Below are positions 49,925-58,173 of a DNA stretch of 64,000 bases, in pieces (position 1 is the first letter of the stretch; the number at the start of each line of letters is the position of its first letter). The stretch is from Venatoribacter pacificus (GTDB lineage Bacteria > Pseudomonadota > Gammaproteobacteria > Pseudomonadales > Oceanobacteraceae), in assembly GCF_025318105.1 (NCBI RefSeq), contig NZ_JAOANI010000028.1:372001-436000 (forward strand), read 5' to 3'. The notes under the pieces are model-generated. The model worked only from the letters and a program-made list of their open reading frames with translations, was not told where the DNA came from and searched no databases. Position numbers and translations under genes: made by a program.

Positions 49925-50925
49925 TGACAGAGCGTGAGGATATTCTGCACTGGTTTGATGATGTGCTGGCCTTTATGCAGGAAGGCAAACTGGCGCCCTG
50001 GGCGAAGGTTTTACCGCGCCAGCTGGAGCTGGTGCTGCAGGAAAAAGAACACGGCGATCAGCAGCGCTGGCTGGATGCGCTGCAGCAGTTACCCGCCATT
50101 GCGCAGATTAATGCCGACTTAAACCGCCATGATATTGCACTGAATAGCGACCTTATTACGGCTGCTCAGCAGGAACAATTACAGCAAGGCCTGGAAGGGT
50201 TAATGCCCTGGCGCAAAGGGCCGTTTCAGTTTTTTGGTACACTCATTGATACCGAATGGCGTTCCGACTGGAAGTGGGATCGGGTGGCTCCGCACCTCGC
50301 GCCATTGGATGGCCGCGTGGTGCTGGATGTTGGCTGTGGTTCCGGTTACCACATCTGGCGCATGCTGGGTGCCGGTGCTTACCGCGTGATTGGTATCGAT
50401 CCGTCACGTTTATTCCTGATGCAGTTTCAGGCGTATAAACGCTATCTTCAGGCTACGGGGCACAGTGCCCGCGCCGATTTATTACCGCTGAAAATGGAAG
50501 ACGTGCCGGGCAATTTAAAAGCCTTTGATACGGTGTTCTCCATGGGCGTGCTGTATCACCGCAAATCACCGATTGATCACCTGCAGGAATTAAAAGATGC
50601 CCTGCGCCCCGGTGGTGAGCTTGTGCTGGAAACCCTGGTGATTGATGGCGCGCTGGGTGAGGTATTAATGCCGGAAGACCGCTACGCCATGATGCGTAAC
50701 GTGTGGTTTATTCCCAGCACGGAAACACTACTGCTCTGGTGTCGCCGTGTGGGCTTTAAAAATGCCCGGGTGGTGGATCTGAACCAGACCTCGCTGGATG
50801 AGCAGCGCACCACCGACTGGATGCACTTTAACTCGCTGGCCGATTTCCTCGATCCGCAAGACCGCAATAAAACCGCCGAAGGTTATCCGGCGCCATTGCG
50901 CGCGGTCATTATTGCTGAAGCCTGA
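49924..50925 (+). CDS. cmoB: tRNA U34 carboxymethyltransferase CmoB
   Basis: CmoB transfers the carboxymethyl group from carboxy-SAM to 5-hydroxyuridine at position 34 of certain tRNAs. The 333-residue protein has the family motifs GPFQFFGTLIDTEWRSDWKWDR, VVLDVGCGSGYHIWRMLGAGA (about 135-155), VIGIDPSRLFLMQFQA, VFSMGVLYHRKSPIDHL and LVLETLVIDG, and ends FLDPQDRNKTAEGYPAPLR. It starts within the cmoA stop. A hairpin terminator follows. Confidence 0.97.
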   Translation: MTEREDILHWFDDVLAFMQEGKLAPWAKVLPRQLELVLQEKEHGDQQRWLDALQQLPAIAQINADLNRHDIALNSDLITAAQQEQLQQGLEGLMPWRKGPFQFFGTLIDTEWRSDWKWDRVAPHLAPLDGRVVLDVGCGSGYHIWRMLGAGAYRVIGIDPSRLFLMQFQAYKRYLQATGHSARADLLPLKMEDVPGNLKAFDTVFSMGVLYHRKSPIDHLQELKDALRPGGELVLETLVIDGALGEVLMPEDRYAMMRNVWFIPSTETLLLWCRRVGFKNARVVDLNQTSLDEQRTTDWMHFNSLADFLDPQDRNKTAEGYPAPLRAVIIAEA

Positions 50926-50967
50926 TCTTTACTGATTCAGAAATTAATAGTGTAATCAGCACAGCTT

Positions 50968-51000
50968 GTAAAAATCCCGGCAATGACCGGGATTTTTACA
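50968..51000 (+). terminator. cmoAB terminator
   Basis: TGTAAAAATCCCGG pairs with CCGGGATTTTTACA around CAATGA; T-rich on the 3' arm. It lies 43 bases after cmoB. Confidence 0.9.
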
Positions 51001-51129
51001 TTTTGTACCGTCTTTCTGATGCCGGGCAGGGAATGCAGCGGTCATACAGAGACGAGCGCTTATTCTGCCCCATTTTGTCCGTGCAGTTCCTCAACTGCCG
51101 GCGTCACACCGATAAAAGGATTATTTATC

Positions 51130-52140
51130 ATGTTATTGCTATTAAAAGACCTGTTCTGGCGCGACCAATACAGCGGCGAAAAGACCGGCGTTCTTGACGG
51201 ACGCATTGATCGTGACCGCTATATGCTGGCGTTCTTTATTCTGTTCGCAATACAGGGCGCGTTACATGCCGGTAGTGCTTATGTCTTCCCGGATTCAGGT
51301 TATGCGTTTAGCGGTCCTCATTCCGACTACGTTGAGCTGATGTGGGTCTTTTTCTCCATCAATATTCTGGTTGATCCGCTGTGGCTGGTGCTGAGTGTCA
51401 TTCTGGCCTGCCGTATGTTTGGTCGCTGGCTGATGGTTCCGGTTGGCTTGCTGAATTACGGCTTGCTGTCGCTGGTGCCTTATATGTCGAATATCAATAT
51501 GAACAACTCGCCATCTGAAGTGATGATGTTCACCATGATGGGCATCAGTGCCGGCTGGCTGTTATTTCATATTTATGTGCTGTTCCGTCCGGCGCTGAGC
51601 GTCAGCCAGCCACGGCATCCGTTGCTGCGTATGAATCCGCGTTATGCGGCTGAAGAGCAGCTCAACAGTATTCAGTTTTTCTGGCGCTGTACTGTGCTGG
51701 GTGTGGTTGCTGCACTGTTGCTGATTGCCGGAGTCGTGGCACTGTTTGGTTACAGCAATGGTTATGGTTATTCGTCTTCACGTCAGGAGAAACTGCTGGT
51801 CTGGTTTGCTCTGGTACTGATTGTGACCGTGATCGTGGCGTTCTGGTTTCTGGTTCAGCGCCTGCGCAATATGGGCTGGAATCCACTGAAGACGGTATTG
51901 CTGGCCATACTGCTGCCCGGTTTATTCTTTGGTTTGCAGCTGTTTTTCTACTTCAACGATTACTACGAAAACCCGGTGTTGCTGGCTGTTTTCTTCCTGT
52001 TGCTGCCCTGGGTGCGACTGGCGCTGGCGGTTTTCAATGTGACTGTGATTGCCATGCCAGCGCCAGAAAGTGCCAGCCCGATTGGTGCTGATCTGGACGC
52101 CAGGGGTGACGCTGAAGAGCCGCAGCCGGTGGCCGGTTAA
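51130..52140 (+). CDS. DUF805-like multi-helix membrane protein
   Basis: A 336-residue inner-membrane protein with about eight helices. The beginning LLLKDLFWRDQYSGEKTGVLDGRIDRDRYMLAFF has the Gly-Arg-x-x-R-x-x-Y/F-x-x-x-F pattern seen at the start of DUF805-type proteins, and a second similar pattern (NSIQFFWRCTVLGVV) begins the second half. Both halves carry helix pairs, suggesting a duplication. ATG 51130 has AGGA upstream; the frame is open earlier into the cmoB terminator, which is not coding. No function is known. It ends just upstream of the DAHP-synthase leader. Confidence 0.75.
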   Translation: MLLLLKDLFWRDQYSGEKTGVLDGRIDRDRYMLAFFILFAIQGALHAGSAYVFPDSGYAFSGPHSDYVELMWVFFSINILVDPLWLVLSVILACRMFGRWLMVPVGLLNYGLLSLVPYMSNINMNNSPSEVMMFTMMGISAGWLLFHIYVLFRPALSVSQPRHPLLRMNPRYAAEEQLNSIQFFWRCTVLGVVAALLLIAGVVALFGYSNGYGYSSSRQEKLLVWFALVLIVTVIVAFWFLVQRLRNMGWNPLKTVLLAILLPGLFFGLQLFFYFNDYYENPVLLAVFFLLLPWVRLALAVFNVTVIAMPAPESASPIGADLDARGDAEEPQPVAG

Positions 52141-52185
52141 TGACTCTGTTTCATAAAATTATCATGGATGAAACGCGCTGCGGGG

Positions 52186-52213
52186 TTGAAATGTCGGCCT
52201 TTCGGCGTAGTAT
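52186..52213 (+). promoter_or_regulatory. candidate promoter of the aromatic leader
   Basis: TTGAAA (52186-52191) and TAGTAT (52208-52213) are 16 bp apart. A start a few bases further on would make the leader peptide nearly leaderless, so a promoter further upstream cannot be excluded. No TyrR or TrpR box was recognised. Confidence 0.4.
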
Positions 52214-52221
52214 TAAGCGCT

Positions 52222-52362
52222 ATGAATACTGATTCCCGCGTACTGAACATGCTCTCTGCCCATGCTGCTTCTGCAGCAGGCAGCGCTGTATCTGCTGTTC
52301 AGAACGTTAAATATTGGTGGTTTGGTTATGGCTATTTTAGCCAGGAGCCGGGCCGCGCTTAA
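52222..52362 (+). CDS. aromatic leader peptide (46 residues) before the DAHP synthase
   Basis: A 46-residue frame, MNTDSRVLNM at the start, with a run of aromatic codons at residues 31-39: Tyr-Trp-Trp-Phe-Gly-Tyr-Gly-Tyr-Phe (seven of nine). It ends SQEPGRA and a TAA at 52360-52362. It is followed by alternative stem-loops and a terminator, then the DAHP synthase gene. This is the layout of an attenuator that reads charged tRNA-Tyr, tRNA-Trp and tRNA-Phe. The peptide itself has no expected function after synthesis. The run is far beyond chance for a short frame in this position. Confidence 0.85.
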   Translation: MNTDSRVLNMLSAHAASAAGSAVSAVQNVKYWWFGYGYFSQEPGRA

Positions 52363-52380
52363 TCTGCATCATGCAGTTAA

Positions 52381-52446
52381 GGCAGTCCGGTGAGAACCGA
52401 CTGCCACCGGAAAACCCCGATTGGCAGTCCGCCTTTCGGGGTTTTT
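52381..52446 (+). promoter_or_regulatory. attenuator: competing stems and terminator
   Basis: Segment A GGCAGTCCGG (52381-52390) can pair with B CCGACTGCC (52397-52405). B can instead pair with D GGCAGTC (52423-52429). C AAAACCCCG (52411-52419) pairs with E CGGGGTTTT (52437-52445), forming a terminator with a T-tract at 52441-52447. A:B plus C:E are compatible, while B:D excludes stable C:E. Ribosome position on the aromatic codons would select between them; the exact switch logic is not settled from sequence alone. Confidence 0.75.
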
Positions 52447-52480
52447 TGTTATTGGCTTTGCAGAATTTAAGGAATATGTC

Positions 52481-52558
52481 ATGAAAGCTCAGTCCGCTGT
52501 TTGTTTGTTGCATCAGTACCGCCGATTTAGCGGCGGCCGCTATTGGCCGCACTTCTGA
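52481..52558 (+). CDS. possible second short leader ORF (25 residues)
   Basis: ATG 52481 with AAGGA 8 bases upstream, reading MKAQSAVCLLHQYRRFSGGR then YWPHF and a TGA. It lies between the attenuator terminator and the DAHP synthase start, ending 41 bases before it. It again ends in aromatic and His codons (Tyr, Trp, His, Phe). It may be a second control peptide or aid translation of the next gene; it may also be chance. Confidence 0.35.
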   Translation: MKAQSAVCLLHQYRRFSGGRYWPHF

Positions 52559-52599
52559 TTCGCAGGAAATACGCTGACAAATACATTGAGGACTGCACC

Positions 52600-53676
52600 A
52601 TGAACACACAAACAACAACCCAACATCCGGCAGAAGCACAGACAACGGCTCAGCAGACAAGCAGCAATGACCCGGCGGTACGGCCGTTGCGCACACCGCG
52701 CCAGCTCAAGGCTGATCTGCCGCTTAACGAAGCGCTGGCGTTACAGATTGATCAGCAGCGTCAGCAGATCCGCGATCTGCTCAATGGCAACGATGACCGT
52801 CTGCTGATCGTCACCGGTCCCTGTTCCATTCACGATGAAGCAGCGGTGCTGGATTACGGCCGCCGGCTGGCGGCTCTGAATGAACAGCTGAGCGACCGCC
52901 TGCTGATTGTATTGCGCGCCTACGTGGAAAAACCCCGTACCAGCATCGGCTGGAAAGGGCTGGCCTATGATCCGGAGCGTAACGGCAAAGGCGATATGGC
53001 GCTGGGGTTGGAACGCTCGCGCGGCATTATGCTGCAACTGGCAGAGCTGGGTTTACCGCTGGCCACCGAAGCACTGAATCCGCTGGTAATGCGCTACCTC
53101 GACGATCTGGTGAGCTGGACCGCCATCGGCGCACGCACCGCCGAATCGCAGACTCACCGTGAAATGGTCAGCCATCTGCCAATGCCGGTGGGCATTAAAA
53201 ACAGCACCGATGGTTCGGCCGCTAATGCGGTGAATGCGATGATCTCTGCGCGTCACAGCCACCATACGCTGGGCGTGGATGTGGACGGTCAGATGGCGAT
53301 GCTCGACACACCGGGAAACCCGGACACGCATCTGGTACTGCGCGGTGGCCGTGGCATTACCAATTACGATGCGCAATCGGTGGCGGATGCCTTGGCGGAG
53401 CTGGAAAAAGGCAACTGCCACGCCAAAGTGCTGGTGGATTGCAGCCACGATAATGCCTGTAAGCAGCACGAACGCCAGGTGGCGATTGCGCAGGAAGTGG
53501 TGGCTCAGCGGGCTGCCGGTAATCGCGGTATTTTGGGTTTAATGCTGGAAAGTTTCATTCAGGCCGGACGCCAGAATGACGATGGCACATTGCAGTACGG
53601 GCAATCGATTACCGACGCTTGTATTGGTTGGGAGGAAACGGAAACTCTGCTGCGCGCTTTGCACGCGCAACTGTGA
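52600..53676 (+). CDS. 3-deoxy-7-phosphoheptulonate (DAHP) synthase, class I
   Basis: It condenses phosphoenolpyruvate and erythrose 4-phosphate, the entry step of aromatic amino acid synthesis. The 358-residue product has the class I motifs: LLIVTGPCSIHDEAAVLDYG (about 66-85), VEKPRTSIGWKGLAYDP (about 108-124), SWTAIGARTAESQTHREM, VGIKNSTDGS, HLVLRGGRGITNYD and VLVDCSHDNACKQHERQ, with the metal-binding Cys, His, Glu and Asp residues. ATG 52600 has GAGG 8 bases upstream; the earlier open frame is leader DNA. The aromatic leader with Tyr, Trp and Phe codons points to control by all three products; which one inhibits the enzyme cannot be read with confidence. AroF, AroG and AroH type cannot be separated here. 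Confidence 0.95.
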   Translation: MNTQTTTQHPAEAQTTAQQTSSNDPAVRPLRTPRQLKADLPLNEALALQIDQQRQQIRDLLNGNDDRLLIVTGPCSIHDEAAVLDYGRRLAALNEQLSDRLLIVLRAYVEKPRTSIGWKGLAYDPERNGKGDMALGLERSRGIMLQLAELGLPLATEALNPLVMRYLDDLVSWTAIGARTAESQTHREMVSHLPMPVGIKNSTDGSAANAVNAMISARHSHHTLGVDVDGQMAMLDTPGNPDTHLVLRGGRGITNYDAQSVADALAELEKGNCHAKVLVDCSHDNACKQHERQVAIAQEVVAQRAAGNRGILGLMLESFIQAGRQNDDGTLQYGQSITDACIGWEETETLLRALHAQL

Positions 53677-53788
53677 GGCTGCAACTCAGTGTGCCGTCAT
53701 TCGCTATAAAGTGACCCTTACCTGCCGTGGCGTTGCTGGGCGGAAAGGGTACACTTGAGGCTATCTGTTCATCCGCAAGGGGAGCCTC

Positions 53789-54649
53789 ATGACTGAAACA
53801 ACTTACATCCCGCCCAAAGTCTGGCAGTGGCAGGCGGGTAACGGCGGTAAATTCGCCAATATTAACCGTCCTGTTGCCGGGCCGACCCATGAAAAAGAAC
53901 TGCCTGTTGGCCAGCATCCGCTGCAGCTGTATTCACTGGCCACGCCGAATGGTGTGAAAGTCAGCATCCTGCTGGAAGAGCTTCTGGCCGCCGGAATCAG
54001 CGGTGCAGAGTACGATGCCTGGCTGATTAATATCATGGAAGGCGATCAGTTTGGTTCCGGCTTTGTCGCCGTAAACCCTAATTCAAAAATCCCGGCGCTG
54101 ATGGATCACAGTGTTAATCCGCCGCAGCGTTTGTTTGAATCGGGCTCCATCCTGATGTACCTGGCAGAAAAATTTAATGCCTTTATTCCATCGACTGCCG
54201 CCGGACGTGCCGAGTGTTTCAACTGGTTGTTCTGGCAGATGGGTAGCGCGCCGATTTTAGGCGGTGGCTTTGGTCATTTTTATGCCTACGCGCCAGAAAA
54301 ATATCAGTATCCGATCGACCGTTACACCATGGAAATCAAGCGCCAGCTTGACGTGCTGAATCGCCATCTGGCCGATAACGAATTTATGTGCGGTGCAGAA
54401 TACAGCATTGCCGATATGGCTATCTGGCCCTGGTATGGCTTGCTGGTTCAAGGTGGTTTATACGATGCCGCCGAGTTTATTGAAGCGCACACCTATACCC
54501 ATGTTCTGCGCTGGGCCAATACCGTGTCTGCCCGTCCGGCTGTCGAACGTGGCCGTAAGGTCAACCGCACCTGGGGAGAGCCGCACGAGCAGTTGCATGA
54601 ACGGCATGATGCCAGTGATTTTGAGCTTAAAACCGCAGATAAGCGATAA
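53789..54649 (+). CDS. yghU: glutathione S-transferase-like disulfide-bond oxidoreductase, YghU type
   Basis: A 286-residue GST-fold protein of the nu class, which reduces disulphides with two bound glutathiones. It starts MTETTYIPPKVWQWQAGNGG and has FANINRPVAGPTHEKELPVG, then the thioredoxin-like domain YSLATPNGVKVSILLEELL, the NPNSKIPALMD turn (cis-Pro), ESGSILMYLAEKF, and the helical domain with FMCGAEYSIADMAIWPWYG. These match YghU/YfcG-type proteins. GGGGAG lies 6 bases before the ATG. Single gene, ended by a terminator. Confidence 0.93.
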   Translation: MTETTYIPPKVWQWQAGNGGKFANINRPVAGPTHEKELPVGQHPLQLYSLATPNGVKVSILLEELLAAGISGAEYDAWLINIMEGDQFGSGFVAVNPNSKIPALMDHSVNPPQRLFESGSILMYLAEKFNAFIPSTAAGRAECFNWLFWQMGSAPILGGGFGHFYAYAPEKYQYPIDRYTMEIKRQLDVLNRHLADNEFMCGAEYSIADMAIWPWYGLLVQGGLYDAAEFIEAHTYTHVLRWANTVSARPAVERGRKVNRTWGEPHEQLHERHDASDFELKTADKR

Positions 54650-54668
54650 AGCAGACGCTGTTTTAAAT

Positions 54669-54698
54669 AAAAAGGCCTGTCTGTAGCAGGCCTTTTTA
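54669..54698 (+). terminator. terminator after the YghU-like gene
   Basis: AAAAAGGCCTG pairs with CAGGCCTTTTT around TCTGTAG. It lies 20 bases after the stop and is symmetrical enough to serve the convergent creA gene. Confidence 0.9.
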
Positions 54699-54723
54699 TT
54701 GCCGGTTTTTTATCAGCGATGCC

Positions 54724-55215
54724 TTACTTTTTGGCCGGCTGAGGCACATGATTGTACGCCTGCGTTCCCCACAGTGGCACGGTCGATAAACTGTGCTTAA
54801 AGCTGCCGGAGGTTTCTTTGGTGGCGTACGATAAATACATCAGCGTCTGACTTTCGGCGTCGTAAATACGGCGGATTTTCATGTTTTTAAAGAAAATGCT
54901 TTTTGATTTTTTAAACACCACATCACCGGATGGGCTTTTATCAATCTGCGCAATCATGGCGGCAGTAATTTCACCGGTCTGACGACAGGAAATGGAACTG
55001 TCACTGGGATCAGAGAAGCTCAGATTCGCTTCAATAGAAGCAACGTGGCAGGTAACGCCGGTTACTATCGGATCGGTCATAACGTTCAGTTTAATGTCCT
55101 TCAGGGTAAATATCCCCAGTGAAACATCACCCACTTCGTTATTGCCGCAGGCGCTGAGCAGGGTGGCCAGCGCCGCGATGAGCAGGGTATGAGTGCGTTG
55201 CTTCATGGTGTTCAT
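54724..55215 (-). CDS. creA: CreA family lipoprotein
   Basis: A 163-residue protein of the CreA family, whose role is unknown. The start MNTMKQRTHTLLIAALATLLSACG gives a lipoprotein signal with lipobox LLSAC; E. coli CreA has an ordinary signal, so lipidation is a variant. The family core is visible: DPIVTGVTCHVASIEA, SDSSISCRQTGEI, VVFKKSKSIFFKNMKIRRIYDAESQTLMYLSYATKE and STVPLWG. Starts at 55215 (MNTM) and 55206 (MKQR) are both possible; the first codons lack a strong ribosome binding site. Convergent with yghU; likely transcribed after the small membrane gene upstream. Confidence 0.88.
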   Translation of the reverse strand: MNTMKQRTHTLLIAALATLLSACGNNEVGDVSLGIFTLKDIKLNVMTDPIVTGVTCHVASIEANLSFSDPSDSSISCRQTGEITAAMIAQIDKSPSGDVVFKKSKSIFFKNMKIRRIYDAESQTLMYLSYATKETSGSFKHSLSTVPLWGTQAYNHVPQPAKK

Positions 55216-55309
55216 CCGTAACGTGAAAGTGCGCAGTGTAGCATCCGCCCCCACCGTTTTGTTGTATCGCGGGTGCCGTATCGCAGACGCTGCATCACAG
55301 AGTTGCCTG

Positions 55310-55840
55310 CTATTGCGTCAGCGTTTTGCGCAGGCCGATATAACGCACCGTCAGTGCCAGTGCTCCGGCCAGATACAGTGCGGCCAGTGTCCATTTTAGG
55401 GTGGCGCTGATCCCGGCAATCATCACCCACGGATCGCTTGGCGTGCTCAGCATATTAAACCAGGGTTCGTGAATGGTATTTTCAACCACATCCAGCAATG
55501 ACATCAGAATGGCGGGCCACAGCAACAGATTCCAGCGCGCGGACAATGCATTCAGATTAAACAGCCAGCTGGTCAGTGATAATGCCAGCAGACCGTACCA
55601 CAGAGGGTGTGCATGATCGTAGGCAAAGTGCTGTTGCAGCGCGTTTAACTGTGCATCGCTGATGGTGTGCAGCAGCGCATTAAACGCATCCGCCTGATAG
55701 CAGAACTGAAAACGGAACAGTAAGGCTTCGGCACCGCCCTGTTGCAGGGTATGGGCGATCATACTTTGCGAAACGATGTAGATCACCGCCATGGCAATAA
55801 CAATTAACGGATGAGCGAGCCAGCGGCGTACAGCATTCAT
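55310..55840 (-). CDS. hypothetical four-helix membrane protein
   Basis: A 176-residue protein with four predicted membrane helices (about 10-30, 75-92, 99-118, 148-165) and a hydrophilic loop at about 35-70 (YQADAFNALLHTISDAQLNAL). I do not recognise the family. The final residues (IGLRKTLTQ) are basic and likely cytosolic. It lies 95 bp upstream of creA on the same strand, so they may share a transcript. Confidence 0.65.
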   Translation of the reverse strand: MNAVRRWLAHPLIVIAMAVIYIVSQSMIAHTLQQGGAEALLFRFQFCYQADAFNALLHTISDAQLNALQQHFAYDHAHPLWYGLLALSLTSWLFNLNALSARWNLLLWPAILMSLLDVVENTIHEPWFNMLSTPSDPWVMIAGISATLKWTLAALYLAGALALTVRYIGLRKTLTQ

Positions 55841-56265
55841 GTGAACGATTCCCTGTTGATCAGCGGTTACTCAGCCTGCCACAGTTACTGTTTTTGTAAA
55901 ACCTCTGTTTGCAGTGTGACCTTGGTCGCACTGACAGGCATAAAATAATCATTGGCATTGCAGCATCTGGCCGGGTGTTTCATCATACTGCCCGTTATTT
56001 ATTCAGGGCCTGTTAAACCATATTTAGCAGGCCTGTTATCGGCTGAAAACTTTTCAGGCAAGTGCTGAGAGTGTGGCATAACGGATTAAGCAAACGAACG
56101 GCACCGCAGGGTAAGGGATTTTTAGCCGGCTGAGGCCAGTTTTCCATTAGCACGGTTGTTCGTTACCCATCTCGCCGCTGACATCACTTTTCTGTTCTTG
56201 TTCTGAGAAAAACTGATTCTCAGCAGGCCGGATTCAATTGGTGTTAACTGACCCAGGGACTTTGT
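55841..56265. other. 425-bp intergenic stretch with mobile-type element
   Basis: No gene supported. It contains about 170 bp of ordinary spacer and then the third MITE-like copy (56016-56254), which ends just before the DUF3592 start. Any promoter for the DUF3592 gene must lie inside or upstream of the element. Confidence 0.6.
56016..56254 (-). mobile_element. dispersed MITE-like element, copy 3 (more diverged)
   Basis: It begins GGGCCTGTTAAACCATATTT and shares GCAGGCCTGTTATCGGCT, TGCTGAGAGTGTGGCATAAC and TTTTTAGCCGGCTGAGGCCAG-type blocks with copy 2, in the same orientation. The terminus is GGTGTTAACTGACCC, a decayed inverted repeat. TA flanks are lost. The end lies 11 bp before the DUF3592 ATG at 56266. 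Confidence 0.75.
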
Positions 56266-58098
56266 ATGACAGCTTCATCATCTAACGCCAGCACCACACG
56301 CGGGCAAACCAGCGATTCGTCAAAATCCGGCAAAAGCTGGGGCGTTGTAATCTTCGGTTTTATTTTCTTTGCTGTTGGCTTTGCGGTCGCTGCCTTTACG
56401 GCGGGCAATAACCTGATGCGATACTTTGAAAGTGAGAGCTGGGTTGCCGTACCGGCAACCATCAACAATCTGGAGCTGAACACTCACTACGGTGATGACA
56501 GTGTAACCTGGAGCGTTGAGGCCCTTTATCAATACGATTTCAACGGCCGCACTTATCAGAATGACCGTGTCGCCCTTGGCGGTGGCTCGGATAATATTGG
56601 TGATTTCTGGCCGTCTCTCTATGCGCGTCTGGACGCTGAACAAGAGAATGGTCAGGTGTATGCCTATGTGAATCCGGAGGATCCGCAGCGTGCTTATCTG
56701 GATCGCAGTTTGCGGCCGGAAATGTTGTTATTTGGCGGTATTTTCGGTGCCATCTTTATGCTGGTGGGCGGCGGCATTATGTACATGGGTTTGCGCACTA
56801 AAAACACCGCAGAAAATATAAACAGCGCCCGCAATGGGATCGCCAGCGATCAGCGTGGTAGCTATAAGATTTTATTGGCCTTCGGCATTATCTTTTTACT
56901 GGTTTCTTTACCGGCCATGTTACCGGTAATGGCCGCCCTGCAAGACGGCGAATGGGCCGGGTTGCTGGTACTGCTGTTCCCTCTGATCGGTAGTGGGGCC
57001 ATATTTTTTGCGCTGCGTATGCGTAAACGCTACCTGCAGATTGGCCAGACGCTTTTTTATCCGGATCCTTTACCCGGCCAGGCCGGCGGACAGGTGGGCG
57101 GCTATTTTCACCTGGCCAGCGGTGAATGGGTGAAGCCCCCGCAGGTGCGTTTAACCTGTGTGCATATCTACAGCACCGGCAGTGGTAAAGAGAGCAAGAC
57201 CCATCACGATGTGATCTGGCAGAACAAAGGCCGTGCATACTGTGAGCCGAATAACGGCGGTTTTGATGTGCATACGGTATTTGATGTACCCGCCGATTTG
57301 CCGGGCACCGGTTCCCAATCGGGTTATCGGGGCCGTATTCAATGGAATCTGCACTGCGAAGGTATTGTCAGCGTGGCGGCTTCAACGGCGCGAAATCCGC
57401 GGGTCGATAACAGCCGGGCAATGCGCGGCGATAACCGTCAGGATGTTGAGTTTGAGCGCAGCTGGAGTATTCCGGTCGCAAAAGGCCTGCAGGCATCGTC
57501 CTTTCAGATGCCGGCTGCCGATCAGGAAGCCTGGCATCAGCAGCAACGCGAAGACGCCCGTGAAAGTGCCGCCGAGCAGATCGGCATGGCAACCCAGGGA
57601 GAAACCCTGCACCTCGACAGCAAGAGCGGCCGTAGCAACGGTATGGCGCTGGGCATGGTGCTGTTTGGTGCGCTGTTCGATGGCGTGGGTATTTTTCTGC
57701 TGTATTTGGCATCTCAGGGTGAAGCCATGTTATGGCTGATGGGCTCGGTATTTTTGTTGGCCGGATTGTTGGTCACCTGGTTTGGTCTGTTCTGGCTTGG
57801 CCGCAGCCTGGAGGCCGATGTCACTCCGGGTGAGGTGCGTATGGTGCGGCGGCTGTTTGGACTGTCTTTGTACCAGCGCAGTGGCCGCATTACTTCGGTC
57901 AGCCAGTTGCATCTGGATGTTGGCTTAACCTCTACCGATCATCGTGGTATTCAGACGGAATATTTTACTTTGTGGGCTGAGGCCGACGGTAAAAAAATCA
58001 AGCTGGCCGAAGGCATTGAAGGACGGGAAGTGGCCGAAGCCCTGAAAGAGCAGGTGATGGCTGTTCTTACCCGTCAGTTGGATGCCGAACTGATATAA
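56266..58098 (+). CDS. DUF3592 domain membrane protein
   Basis: A 610-residue membrane protein. A Ser-rich N-terminus (1-25) precedes helix 1 (WGVVIFGFIFFAVGFAVAAFTAG), then a DUF3592-type extracytoplasmic domain: SWVAVPATINNLELNTHYGD, ALYQYDFNGRTYQNDRVALGG and VYAYVNPEDPQRAYLDRSL. Two helices follow (about 152-170 and 205-250), then a large soluble domain (about 265-455) and another helix pair at about 465-510. DUF3592 function is unknown. The ribosome binding site AGGGA (56255-56259) lies directly at the repeat-element end. GC matches neighbouring core genes. It may be co-transcribed with the sensor gene 75 bp downstream. Confidence 0.8.
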   Translation: MTASSSNASTTRGQTSDSSKSGKSWGVVIFGFIFFAVGFAVAAFTAGNNLMRYFESESWVAVPATINNLELNTHYGDDSVTWSVEALYQYDFNGRTYQNDRVALGGGSDNIGDFWPSLYARLDAEQENGQVYAYVNPEDPQRAYLDRSLRPEMLLFGGIFGAIFMLVGGGIMYMGLRTKNTAENINSARNGIASDQRGSYKILLAFGIIFLLVSLPAMLPVMAALQDGEWAGLLVLLFPLIGSGAIFFALRMRKRYLQIGQTLFYPDPLPGQAGGQVGGYFHLASGEWVKPPQVRLTCVHIYSTGSGKESKTHHDVIWQNKGRAYCEPNNGGFDVHTVFDVPADLPGTGSQSGYRGRIQWNLHCEGIVSVAASTARNPRVDNSRAMRGDNRQDVEFERSWSIPVAKGLQASSFQMPAADQEAWHQQQREDARESAAEQIGMATQGETLHLDSKSGRSNGMALGMVLFGALFDGVGIFLLYLASQGEAMLWLMGSVFLLAGLLVTWFGLFWLGRSLEADVTPGEVRMVRRLFGLSLYQRSGRITSVSQLHLDVGLTSTDHRGIQTEYFTLWAEADGKKIKLAEGIEGREVAEALKEQVMAVLTRQLDAELI

Positions 58099-58173
58099 GC
58101 GGCAGTGATGTGTTATTGGTTTATGCTGAATAATACATAAGCAGACACCCGGAGCACGGGCAGGGAGGCGCAG

